From SIG636 sp045535465 (GTDB lineage Bacteria > Bacillota > Clostridia > Oscillospirales > CAG-382), in the NCBI GenBank assembly GCA_045535465.1, contig JAZSLS010000064.1, positions 1 to 33,888 on the forward strand: DNA of 33,888 bases, given 5' to 3'. Position 1 is the first letter of the stretch, and every line of letters begins with the position of its first letter. Below, in pieces: positions 9,124 through 17,555 of this stretch. Under the pieces are notes generated by a model, which was not told the DNA's origin, ran no database searches, and saw only the letters and a list, made by a program, of their open reading frames with translations. The translations under genes were made by a program, and so were the position numbers.

Positions 9124-9147
9124 ATAAGCTTACCTCCTGTCTTGTTT

Positions 9148-12100
9148 CTACTCTACATAGAGCTGAATTCTGTAATAATCACGGCTTTGAGTGATGATGC
9201 AAAGGGTGTAATAGCCGCTTTCCTCGAAAGGAAGAACTATTTCATCTGCCGTGGTTGCATCTCTGATGATATCAGTAACACCAATCTTCATCTGACCAAC
9301 ACTCTTAAGACCGTTCTTGTAAACTACGCTGTAAGGTTCGCCAAGGGTTTCAACACTAAGCGTTAACGTATCGCCTTCTGCAACGTAGATGGTGTCACGA
9401 ACAACAATCTTGCCGTTCACTATAACCACAGGCTCATTCTGTTCCGCCACACGGAGAATACCGTTTACCGTAGTAACGTTACCGCTGCTGTCGCTTACCT
9501 TGTAGGTTACCTGACAGCTACCGGCGCTGTTAAGATCAACGTCGTACTCAAACGTATAAGTAAGGTCAGGATCAAGGTCGGATGCAACTACGTTAGCTTT
9601 GAGAAGCGCCTCAAGCTCAGAAACGGAAGTGCCAACCTTAACAACGATTATGTTGTTTATTACTTCAACAACCGGTGCCTTGGTATCGGGAAGCTTAACC
9701 TGACCAAGCTGGCCTAAAACTACGTTACCGTAGTTATCCTCTGCACGGATAATGGGCCAAAGACCGGACATACCCTCGGTAACGGTAAGCTCTACCCAAG
9801 TGTTCGCCTTGGCGTCTATCTTTTCACCGCCGTTTATATCTACCTTGCTGTCACGGTTGGTTCTTACATAAACCTTGTCACCAATATTAAGACTGATATC
9901 CATAGGATCGATAACAACACTTACGCCGTCCTTGCTGTATTCAAGGATTAGCTTGGTGTCAATTATGCCGCTTACAACCACATCAATGGTGCTGATGTTG
10001 CCTGCCATATCGGTGAAGGTATAGGTATACTTGCCGTTTTCTTTTACATTAAAGGTATATTCATAGCCATCTGCAACCTCGGTACCATAGTTGCCCTTCT
10101 GAGCAAAGAGTGCCTTTTCGGCGGAATGTATGGTTACAGTTACTTCCTTGCCGTTTTCGGAAAGTATTTGCTCTTTAAGGGTAACGGTAGGCGCAGCCTT
10201 ATCAATATTGGTTACTGCCGCAAGGTCCAAGGTGGTATAGGTGCCGCCCATAGCAATAACCTTTAGTCTTACAGCGTCACAGTTAGCATTGTAACGAACG
10301 GTAACGATAGTGCCGTTTATTTTCACCTCGATATCGTCAACAAACTCGTCGGCAACCTCGATAGAACTTACAGGCTGAGAAAACTGCATAGTTGCCGTTA
10401 CGCTGTTGTTGGTTACAAGCTCGGACATATTTGCAGACCACTTAATACTACCTACAAGATAGATTTTGTCACTGCGTATTTCGATTACCCTTTCGCTTAC
10501 TGACCCTTCTATCTTAGCAGGAGCTTTTTCAGCGTCAAAGGTAAACATATAGCTATAATTGATGTTGTAAATGCCGTTTTGTGCTACGGTTATATAGTTG
10601 AGACCGTAGTATTCGCTTTGGATATCATCATCAATCTTCACATCGTAGCCGGAAGGAATGATGGTTAGATCACTTACAGACTGACCCTCATCGCATACGG
10701 GGTTTGTAAGATAGATGCGAACCGTACCGTCCACGGGAACTTTTACTGTACCGGGAACGGGTGCTACGCCAACGTTTGCAAGGTCAAGAGGTATTGCTGT
10801 TGCAAATCCGTTTTCATCTACAACAAACAGAGTAAACGAAGAAGGAGCGGTTACGGTAAGTTGTCTGCCTACAAGGCTTACGCCTTCTATGGTGTCGCTT
10901 TCATCGCCATACGCAGGAGTTTCCGCATACAAGCCGTCCTTGATTATAAATTTATAATTGCTGATGTCAAACGCTTCAAGCTGGAAGCGATATGCACTAC
11001 CCCAACCGAGAGAGGTTACAAACTCGTTTGTAGCGGCTCTGGGGGCTGCGGTTTCGTATACGGTATAGCCGTAATGGTCTTCAAGATAGGTATAGTCACC
11101 GTTTACAACTCTGAGCATCAGACTGTTGTTTATAAACAGACCGTTCTGCTGAGTATAGGCAAGAAGCTGAACCTCGGGACCTTCCTCGTCCACGGGAGTA
11201 TAATCTTCTTCGTCCAAACCGGGAACGAAGGGAGCTGTTTCTACAATAGTTACGGGAAGAGTTACTGTTACATCCTCGGTAAATACTACTGTTTCGTCAC
11301 CGCAGACGTATGCAAGGTCTTCAGCCTTGAAGGTGTAGCTTGTTGCATCGCCGTAATAGAAGGTGAAGGAGGGGTTGTTTCCTGTATAACGGTCGATTAT
11401 CTCGTATTCAAGACCCTCGAAGATATCTCCGTATTCATATATCTCATCGGAAATAAGAGTTACGGTTACCGGACCTGCAAACTCGCCGCCGTTTTCTACA
11501 ACATCATCGTCAAGATTCCAGTTGATGTAATAAGATGGAGTAAAAATGTTCTCTACATCCACATATCTGCCAATGGTGTCGATATAGAAATAGGTGTTTT
11601 CCTTAGCGGTTACGATAACCTCTGTGGTACCGTTGTTTTCAACGGTTACAACGCTTTCGTCATAATCTGTTACTGTAATATTTGAATCTGATGTTATGGT
11701 AATAACAACAGGATTCATAGTAGGTTCTACTGTGGAGAAGTTTACTTCTGCATCGTAGTAGGTGCCTGTTATCTCATAGGTGATAGGCCAAACATTACCA
11801 TAGGCATCGGTGAACGAGCCGTTGAACACGCCATCCTTGCACATATTGGTGTGGATTACGTTGCTGCCGTTTTCAAGGTAAACCTTTAAATTAAGATCTA
11901 CGCCGTAAATGGGTTCGTCAAAACCGTAAACCAAGGAAGCACCGCCGTCAGCGTAGTGAACGTACTGGTTGGTATATTCATCGGTAAATACGTGATCGTT
12001 GCCTGCTATATCCTTAACCTTAATAGTATAAGACCTGTAAAGTCTGTGATCGGAATCATACTCGGTCTCGGAAATGGGATCTGCAAAGGCAAGTTCAAGA

Positions 12101-15100
12101 CCGCTGTATTCGGAGTATTCAAACCACAAAAGACCTGCGTCGTTAGGTGTGGAAGCACCGTAAGGTAAAACAACTGTTTCGTCAATACCGTCGCCGCTTA
12201 TTTCTATGATAGCATTTTCCCAGTCAAGCAGGTCAAGGTTTTTACCGTTAGCATAAGTATCTTGGGTAGACCATATAGAATCTTTGCTGTAATGGTCCCA
12301 ATATCTGTCAAGCTTGCCAAGAGAAATATCGTTGGATTCGATATTGTACTTGTTTACATAAAGATCCTCGCTGGTGATGCTGAGTATCTCAAGGACACGG
12401 GTCTCGTCGCCGCCGTAAACGTAGGTAACGAATTTACCCTCGATATCTTCGCCGTTAAGCTTATAGGATGCCTCGCTTCTGTTGTAGATCTCAACAGGCT
12501 CGTTACAGGTGATGCCCGTCCAGATATCGTTGTACTTCCATGGGTCATCGTCATAAAGACCGAAGCGTACGCTTTCAGGGTCGTTGGTGTAATAGCCGTC
12601 ACGGTAAACCTCACCAAGCTCAGGAGTTACTACGGTAGTGGCGCCGTATGCATCACGAGCAACGAAAAGAACGGTAGCGTTATCCAACGTATTGGAGTAA
12701 GAGTCCATCTTTATCGTTACAAGGTCACCCACCTTGAGAGGTGCAACGATATTGCCGTAATCGTCCTTTTCGGTATACTCAACGCCGTTTACGTAAACGG
12801 GAGTATAATCGTTGATGGGATTCCTTTGTACAACCTCAAACTTAAGGTCGCCGCCTGCGGAAAACGCCTCGTCTATTCTGTAGGTAATAGAGTCAACGTT
12901 GGTCTGCCCCTCTATTTCAGATACTCTGAGAGAAGGAACGTAGCTGTCAACACTCACCTCAAGAGTAGGATTGGTGTTGGTTACGTAAACGTGGAAATAG
13001 TTTACGGGAGAAACAACGCCCGCAGAGCTTATAGTCTGACAGCAGATTGTGTTCATACCTGCCGTGAAATAAAGATTATCTATGCTCAAGCCCGCTGCGC
13101 CCTGAGGTACACTTTCAACTATATCGCTGATGCCGTAGGTGCCGATATATACCTGTGCGTTTGCGCCTCCTGCGTCTACGTTATAGGCAGGCTTGTAAAA
13201 TCCAAAGCTATCCAAATCCTCCTCGGAGGGATTTGCCGCCGCATTCCAGAAGCGCACGCCTTCAGTTGCTTCTACCTCTATACCGTAAATAGTTTTTGCG
13301 GTAGAAATGCTGCCTACGTAAAGCTGGAACAGATCCACGCCGGCGGTGTAGGTGGCAAATTCCCTGTCACGGTCGGTTTGAGTAAGACGGCCTGCGCTTA
13401 TACCAAAGGATTGAATGGGGTTATCGTCCTCTGCAAACACTCTTATTTCGCCTGCAAGATACTCGTCATCGGGGCTTATAGTGTAGCCCCAAAGTCCTGC
13501 AACGTTTTTGTTGCCTGCGTCAAGTACCATTGTAATGGTCTTTATTACATATTCTTCTACTCGGTCGGAGCCCTTTTGGTATATGCCTATTCTAAATCTG
13601 TATGCGCCTGTCTCAAAGGGCTTGCCATCGTCTCTTACTGCAGGAACGGTTATGGTTTGACTGGTGGTTGCGCTTATACCTGTAAAGCGCACACACTCCT
13701 CAAGGATGTTGCCCTCCTCGTCTACGCTGTCGATAACAACGTAGGATCTGTCGGTATCAACATTTACCATCTTCCAATCGGGTATAAGCAGGTTTTCCAC
13801 GTCAAATATCAACTGGCTTCCCGTCATATCCAGATTGAATTTAATAGCGCGTTCAAGGGTACCTCCATACAAAGAACCGTTGCCGTAAAAGCTATCGAAG
13901 GTTACCTTGTGAAGATTAACTTCCTCAGGCTGTATACCTGCGTAAAGGAGAGATACAACCTGACTGTCCTTAACATAGGACACGTCACCGGGGTTTACGC
14001 TTGCGTCGTTTTGAATATCAAGGCTAACGTAAGCGCTTTCAAAAGTCATCTTAACTTCACCGTAGTGCTGTTTTACGGAGGTGAAATCGGTTACCTGCTC
14101 TACATCTGTAAATTTACCGCCGCTTATCTTGGCTTTGTACCAAGTGCCGTCAAAGTCAAAGATATTGGTGCTTTCGCCCGTTTTTACTATTCTGAAATAG
14201 GTGTTTTGTCCTATTGTAAGGGTGATACGTGTATATGCTGTAGCACCGTCTGCAAGTCTTGCATCGGGACCTATAACAGTAACGTTAGGAGTATGGGTAG
14301 GAGTTGTTGTATCGGTAAGCACCTCCACGTTTGCAGAGGGCTTGGAGAGATAAACCTCTATACTTCTGCACACCTGTTCACTCCAGTTGCCATACTCATC
14401 CTGCATCTTTACCCAAATGTATACAGTATGATCCTTAGAATCGCTTATGTTGATAGAGGCGTTACCGATATTTGTGTAACGCTTGCTTGTATTGTTCCAC
14501 TTACTGTTCACAGATGCAGTTAACCATTCACTTTCATCTGTGGGAACGGAATCGTCATCTATAAACCAGATATATCTGGAGGCAACAATATTCCTGTAGT
14601 CAGTACCTTCAAAAGACGCTTTTACGTCAACTGAGCTTGTGTAATACTTTGTATTCAAGCCGGTAACGGATACACTTGGCTTTACGTTATCATATTGGTA
14701 GTCCAAGGAATGCTCGCCGGCGTTGGCAACGTTGCCGAGAAGGTCTGCTGCGGAAACAGAGGCACTTATATCGTCAACTGTCTGCGCCACATCAGGCTCC
14801 AACATAATGTGTACGTAGCAGGTGTAGTCGTTTTGAGCGTGCGCCTTAAAGCCTATTTGTACAGTGCTGTCGCCCGAAAGCTGTGCCTTGGTGGCATAAG
14901 CCGCCGTGTCCGTAGGAGCTGCCATATCGGTGCTAACCACGTAGCGGAAGGAAAAGCCGGCTTCGGACTTGCCCTTGAGAGTAATCACACCGGATGCGCC
15001 GTTAAGACCCACTTCCTTATCGGAAACGTCTATCTTAAAAGAAACGTAGGGGCTGTTTTGTTCTCTATCCAGCTTTTCTATCGCTATGGTAGGTCCCGTA

Positions 15101-16674
15101 AGGTCAAGGTAAAGCTGTTCTGCGGGTTTACCCAACTTAGAAGCATCAAGACTGTGTCCTGCACCGTCCTGCGCCTTGGTGTAGGTGAGTCTGACAGGAC
15201 GGATAACCTGTCCCTCGTATCCTTCCATCATAGCGTAGTCGCTACCGATAATCAGAGGCTTGAACTCTATAACGGATCGAGGAGGATCGTTGATGGTCTC
15301 AATAGTGCTCATCTTCTTCATATCAAGGACTACCTGATTACCGTTTTCATCCTTTACGTTAAGATGAAGCTTTATACCCTCGTATACGGAAAGAACTTCA
15401 TCGATAGTAACCTTGAAGTTCGCACTTTCGCCTTCGTTGATATAAAGGTCTGAAAGCTTGATATCCTCAGGCCATTCGTTCTTGTCCGAAGAAGCTGTGG
15501 TATTCATTATCTTGCCGGGCACGCTGAGAGACACACCATCTATAACAGGAGTGGTGTTATCAAAGGTCTTTTCCATTGTGCGGGTGATATTGTAAAGGCT
15601 GAGAGGATTGGCCGCCTTATCGCTTAAGAAGGTGGAGCGTGTAGCTGCATCAAACCCCTTAAAGTTCGAACAGCCGGGGGTAGATACCGCAGGATAATTA
15701 CCCCTCATCCATTCATAGTTATAAATCAACTCTTTGTGCCAATAAGTTACTGAACCTTCTATGGTCTTGAGAGAAGATGGCCTAAGCTCAATAACGGTAT
15801 AATCCTTTGTCGCCCAGTCACCGAGAGGCGCCTCAAACGTCAAGACATCACTGTTTACGTGCTTTATATAAGCGCGCAAAAACGTGGTGCCTGCACCAGT
15901 ACGGGCGTTCTGAATAGTAACGTCAACGTAAGTTCTATCCCATTCATCTCTTGAATTATCGCCAAAGGTATATATACCCTCTGATGCTTTTGCGGTAACC
16001 ACAAGGTTTGTACCTACCTGATCAACGTCAACGGATTTTATGTAAGCACTGTTATTGTCTCTTACGTAGCCGTAAATGCCGTTTACCTTGGTGCTTTTGT
16101 TACCGCCTATTTCTACAACCTGCTCTGACATCTCCTTAAACTTTACGGCAAGCTCTTTTCTGCCTTTGCCGCTGACGGACTTACCGCCTATTTTAAGATA
16201 GCCATTTTTGTTGCTGAAGTTACAGCTTATAACTATTTCCGCTTCGGGGTCTACGTTATATTCATCGTAAACGCCCATGTTTTCGAACTTGATGTTCCAA
16301 TTTCCTCCGTTGCCGCTTTTAAGCGTAATCTCAGGAGAAAGGTTGGCGTTAATAAGCGGAACAACGTAAACGCCGCTGGACCATGCGCCGCCGTTGTTTT
16401 CAAAGGAAACGAACCTTACTGCAGGAGAACCCGTTACGTACTTAGGGTCCTTCCAGCCGTTAGGCTGTCTTCCCTCGTCATAATAATAGTCCTTCAAATT
16501 CTCTACTTGATTGATAACCTCGTTTTTCATAACGCCGTTTCCGCCGGCAGAGCCGTATACGCTATAAGAAAAGGGGTTGCCTTCTGCAGAATTAACGAAA
16601 GATGTGGGTATAAGCGGCAAAAGCATAGCTGCTACCAGAATAATACCCAACATTTTGGTAATTCTTTTTCCCAT
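9148..16674 (-). CDS. Giant secreted multi-domain Ig-like surface protein
   Basis: A 2508-residue protein whose function I do not recognise. Residues 1-31 form a signal peptide (MGKRITKMLG, hydrophobic core, then FVNSAEG). The rest is mostly beta-rich and acidic, with repeated phrases such as DxxGN, VTITS and DKAAPTVTL that are typical of bacterial Ig-like and HYR-type domains. The DTKAPVVEVI stretch (about 2355-2435) resembles the Cry22/DUF5011 Ig-like module. There is no LPXTG motif, dockerin or C-terminal membrane span, so it may be released or held by its partner. AGGAGGG lies six bases before the start. It sits 26 bases after the TetR gene and 24 bases before the other giant gene, which implies one transcript. 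An adhesin or matrix role is inference only. Confidence 0.85.
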   Translation of the reverse strand: MGKRITKMLGIILVAAMLLPLIPTSFVNSAEGNPFSYSVYGSAGGNGVMKNEVINQVENLKDYYYDEGRQPNGWKDPKYVTGSPAVRFVSFENNGGAWSSGVYVVPLINANLSPEITLKSGNGGNWNIKFENMGVYDEYNVDPEAEIVISCNFSNKNGYLKIGGKSVSGKGRKELAVKFKEMSEQVVEIGGNKSTKVNGIYGYVRDNNSAYIKSVDVDQVGTNLVVTAKASEGIYTFGDNSRDEWDRTYVDVTIQNARTGAGTTFLRAYIKHVNSDVLTFEAPLGDWATKDYTVIELRPSSLKTIEGSVTYWHKELIYNYEWMRGNYPAVSTPGCSNFKGFDAATRSTFLSDKAANPLSLYNITRTMEKTFDNTTPVIDGVSLSVPGKIMNTTASSDKNEWPEDIKLSDLYINEGESANFKVTIDEVLSVYEGIKLHLNVKDENGNQVVLDMKKMSTIETINDPPRSVIEFKPLIIGSDYAMMEGYEGQVIRPVRLTYTKAQDGAGHSLDASKLGKPAEQLYLDLTGPTIAIEKLDREQNSPYVSFKIDVSDKEVGLNGASGVITLKGKSEAGFSFRYVVSTDMAAPTDTAAYATKAQLSGDSTVQIGFKAHAQNDYTCYVHIMLEPDVAQTVDDISASVSAADLLGNVANAGEHSLDYQYDNVKPSVSVTGLNTKYYTSSVDVKASFEGTDYRNIVASRYIWFIDDDSVPTDESEWLTASVNSKWNNTSKRYTNIGNASINISDSKDHTVYIWVKMQDEYGNWSEQVCRSIEVYLSKPSANVEVLTDTTTPTHTPNVTVIGPDARLADGATAYTRITLTIGQNTYFRIVKTGESTNIFDFDGTWYKAKISGGKFTDVEQVTDFTSVKQHYGEVKMTFESAYVSLDIQNDASVNPGDVSYVKDSQVVSLLYAGIQPEEVNLHKVTFDSFYGNGSLYGGTLERAIKFNLDMTGSQLIFDVENLLIPDWKMVNVDTDRSYVVIDSVDEEGNILEECVRFTGISATTSQTITVPAVRDDGKPFETGAYRFRIGIYQKGSDRVEEYVIKTITMVLDAGNKNVAGLWGYTISPDDEYLAGEIRVFAEDDNPIQSFGISAGRLTQTDRDREFATYTAGVDLFQLYVGSISTAKTIYGIEVEATEGVRFWNAAANPSEEDLDSFGFYKPAYNVDAGGANAQVYIGTYGISDIVESVPQGAAGLSIDNLYFTAGMNTICCQTISSAGVVSPVNYFHVYVTNTNPTLEVSVDSYVPSLRVSEIEGQTNVDSITYRIDEAFSAGGDLKFEVVQRNPINDYTPVYVNGVEYTEKDDYGNIVAPLKVGDLVTIKMDSYSNTLDNATVLFVARDAYGATTVVTPELGEVYRDGYYTNDPESVRFGLYDDDPWKYNDIWTGITCNEPVEIYNRSEASYKLNGEDIEGKFVTYVYGGDETRVLEILSITSEDLYVNKYNIESNDISLGKLDRYWDHYSKDSIWSTQDTYANGKNLDLLDWENAIIEISGDGIDETVVLPYGASTPNDAGLLWFEYSEYSGLELAFADPISETEYDSDHRLYRSYTIKVKDIAGNDHVFTDEYTNQYVHYADGGASLVYGFDEPIYGVDLNLKVYLENGSNVIHTNMCKDGVFNGSFTDAYGNVWPITYEITGTYYDAEVNFSTVEPTMNPVVITITSDSNITVTDYDESVVTVENNGTTEVIVTAKENTYFYIDTIGRYVDVENIFTPSYYINWNLDDDVVENGGEFAGPVTVTLISDEIYEYGDIFEGLEYEIIDRYTGNNPSFTFYYGDATSYTFKAEDLAYVCGDETVVFTEDVTVTLPVTIVETAPFVPGLDEEDYTPVDEEGPEVQLLAYTQQNGLFINNSLMLRVVNGDYTYLEDHYGYTVYETAAPRAATNEFVTSLGWGSAYRFQLEAFDISNYKFIIKDGLYAETPAYGDESDTIEGVSLVGRQLTVTAPSSFTLFVVDENGFATAIPLDLANVGVAPVPGTVKVPVDGTVRIYLTNPVCDEGQSVSDLTIIPSGYDVKIDDDIQSEYYGLNYITVAQNGIYNINYSYMFTFDAEKAPAKIEGSVSERVIEIRSDKIYLVGSIKWSANMSELVTNNSVTATMQFSQPVSSIEVADEFVDDIEVKINGTIVTVRYNANCDAVRLKVIAMGGTYTTLDLAAVTNIDKAAPTVTLKEQILSENGKEVTVTIHSAEKALFAQKGNYGTEVADGYEYTFNVKENGKYTYTFTDMAGNISTIDVVVSGIIDTKLILEYSKDGVSVVIDPMDISLNIGDKVYVRTNRDSKVDINGGEKIDAKANTWVELTVTEGMSGLWPIIRAEDNYGNVVLGQLGQVKLPDTKAPVVEVINNIIVVKVGTSVSELEALLKANVVASDLDPDLTYTFEYDVDLNSAGSCQVTYKVSDSSGNVTTVNGILRVAEQNEPVVIVNGKIVVRDTIYVAEGDTLTLSVETLGEPYSVVYKNGLKSVGQMKIGVTDIIRDATTADEIVLPFEESGYYTLCIITQSRDYYRIQLYVE

Positions 16675-16700
16675 AATATTCCCTCCTAGATATATATTTT

Positions 16701-17396
16701 TTATCTTTTTATCAGGTTTAAAAAAGCGTTTTCGTTAGCTTCGACAAAATATCGCTTTAAGTCATCAAACATTCTATGTCCAATTTTGCGATAATCCATA
16801 GCAAAAACTTTATTAATTTTTTTATCTATCACTTCCTGTGATACATTATATATAGAAAGAATGGCTTCAATGGCGCCTCTTATTCTATATTCTAAGGAAG
16901 CAGAGCTTTTAGTAGTCATAAGCGTGGAGTATTCAACACCGGAAACAAGCATCTCCGCCTCGGCAAACCGTTCATCCGTCCAATCACTGCAATACTCTGC
17001 AAATACGGTTTTTGCCCTCTCTCTATCATTTTTGCGAATTATATCAAGCGCCATAGGGCTGGTGTATGCCGAAAGATAAAAATCTTTTGCCACAGGGTCA
17101 TCCTCACATATCACCGCCATCGCAGCAAGCTCAAGACATAACGCCATTATAGGGGTATGACCTTCATCTGCTTCTCTTTTCATCATATCCCACTGAAATT
17201 CACACAAAAGGTCAACAAGCACTGCCAGCAAATGCTCCTTTGTAGGATAGTGAAAGGTAAGGTTGCCCGTACTCATCCCCAGCTCACTGCAAATAGCTTT
17301 TGCTGTAGTTGCGGAATAGCCGTTTTCCATAAACATTTTGGTAGCTACCTGTATAATTTCTATCTTAGTAAGTGCGCTTTTATTTATGTGTGACAT
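16701..17396 (-). CDS. TetR-family transcriptional regulator
   Basis: A 231-residue DNA-binding regulator. Residues about 9-57 form the TetR helix-turn-helix: ATKMFMENGYSATTAKAICSE is followed by the recognition helix region MSTGNLTFHY and by PTKEHLL. The C-terminal part is alpha-helical and should bind a ligand or form the dimer; it matches no ligand class I can name. The start at 17396 has AAGGTGG seven bases upstream. It is the first gene of the operon with the two giant secreted proteins. A perfect dyad lies in its promoter (17458-17475), so it probably represses its own operon. The inducer is unknown. Confidence 0.93.
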   Translation of the reverse strand: MSHINKSALTKIEIIQVATKMFMENGYSATTAKAICSELGMSTGNLTFHYPTKEHLLAVLVDLLCEFQWDMMKREADEGHTPIMALCLELAAMAVICEDDPVAKDFYLSAYTSPMALDIIRKNDRERAKTVFAEYCSDWTDERFAEAEMLVSGVEYSTLMTTKSSASLEYRIRGAIEAILSIYNVSQEVIDKKINKVFAMDYRKIGHRMFDDLKRYFVEANENAFLNLIKR

Positions 17397-17455
17397 TAAT
17401 CATCCACCTTTCTACATATCACTACTACAACGCATCCATTTTTTGCGTTTTTATA

Positions 17456-17484
17456 ATTTTAGCACACGTGCTAAAGGATGTCAA
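17456..17484 (-). promoter_or_regulatory. Sigma-A promoter of the TetR/giant-protein operon
   Basis: TTGACA (17479-17484) and TAAAAT (17456-17461) are separated by 17 bases on the minus strand, 60 bases before the TetR start codon. This is a near-consensus promoter. Confidence 0.88.
17458..17475. promoter_or_regulatory. Putative TetR-family operator
   Basis: A perfect dyad with 8-base arms and a 2-base centre, TTTAGCAC-AC-GTGCTAAA. It occupies most of the spacer and overlaps the -10 box of the adjacent promoter. Repressor bound there would block polymerase. The position next to the TetR gene makes self-regulation the likely function. Confidence 0.82.
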
Positions 17485-17504
17485 TAGCTATTTTTGTTCT
17501 CAAA

Positions 17505-17543
17505 CAAAAAATGTGAAAGACTGCAATCTTTCACATCTTTTTT
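17505..17543 (-). terminator. Bidirectional hairpin terminator after the TraB lipoprotein gene
   Basis: A 10-bp perfect stem (17511-17520 with 17527-17536) has a six-base loop. It is followed by TTTTTTG on the minus strand and by CTTTTTTT on the plus strand. It begins about 20 bases after the lipoprotein stop codon and separates it from the TetR operon promoter. Confidence 0.88.
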
Positions 17544-17555
17544 ATTTATAAGACT

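Noticed and set aside
12262..14523. A 753-codon plus-strand open frame
   Set aside because: It is antisense to the 2508-residue protein; Cys-rich, Tyr-rich low-information translation and no start signal.
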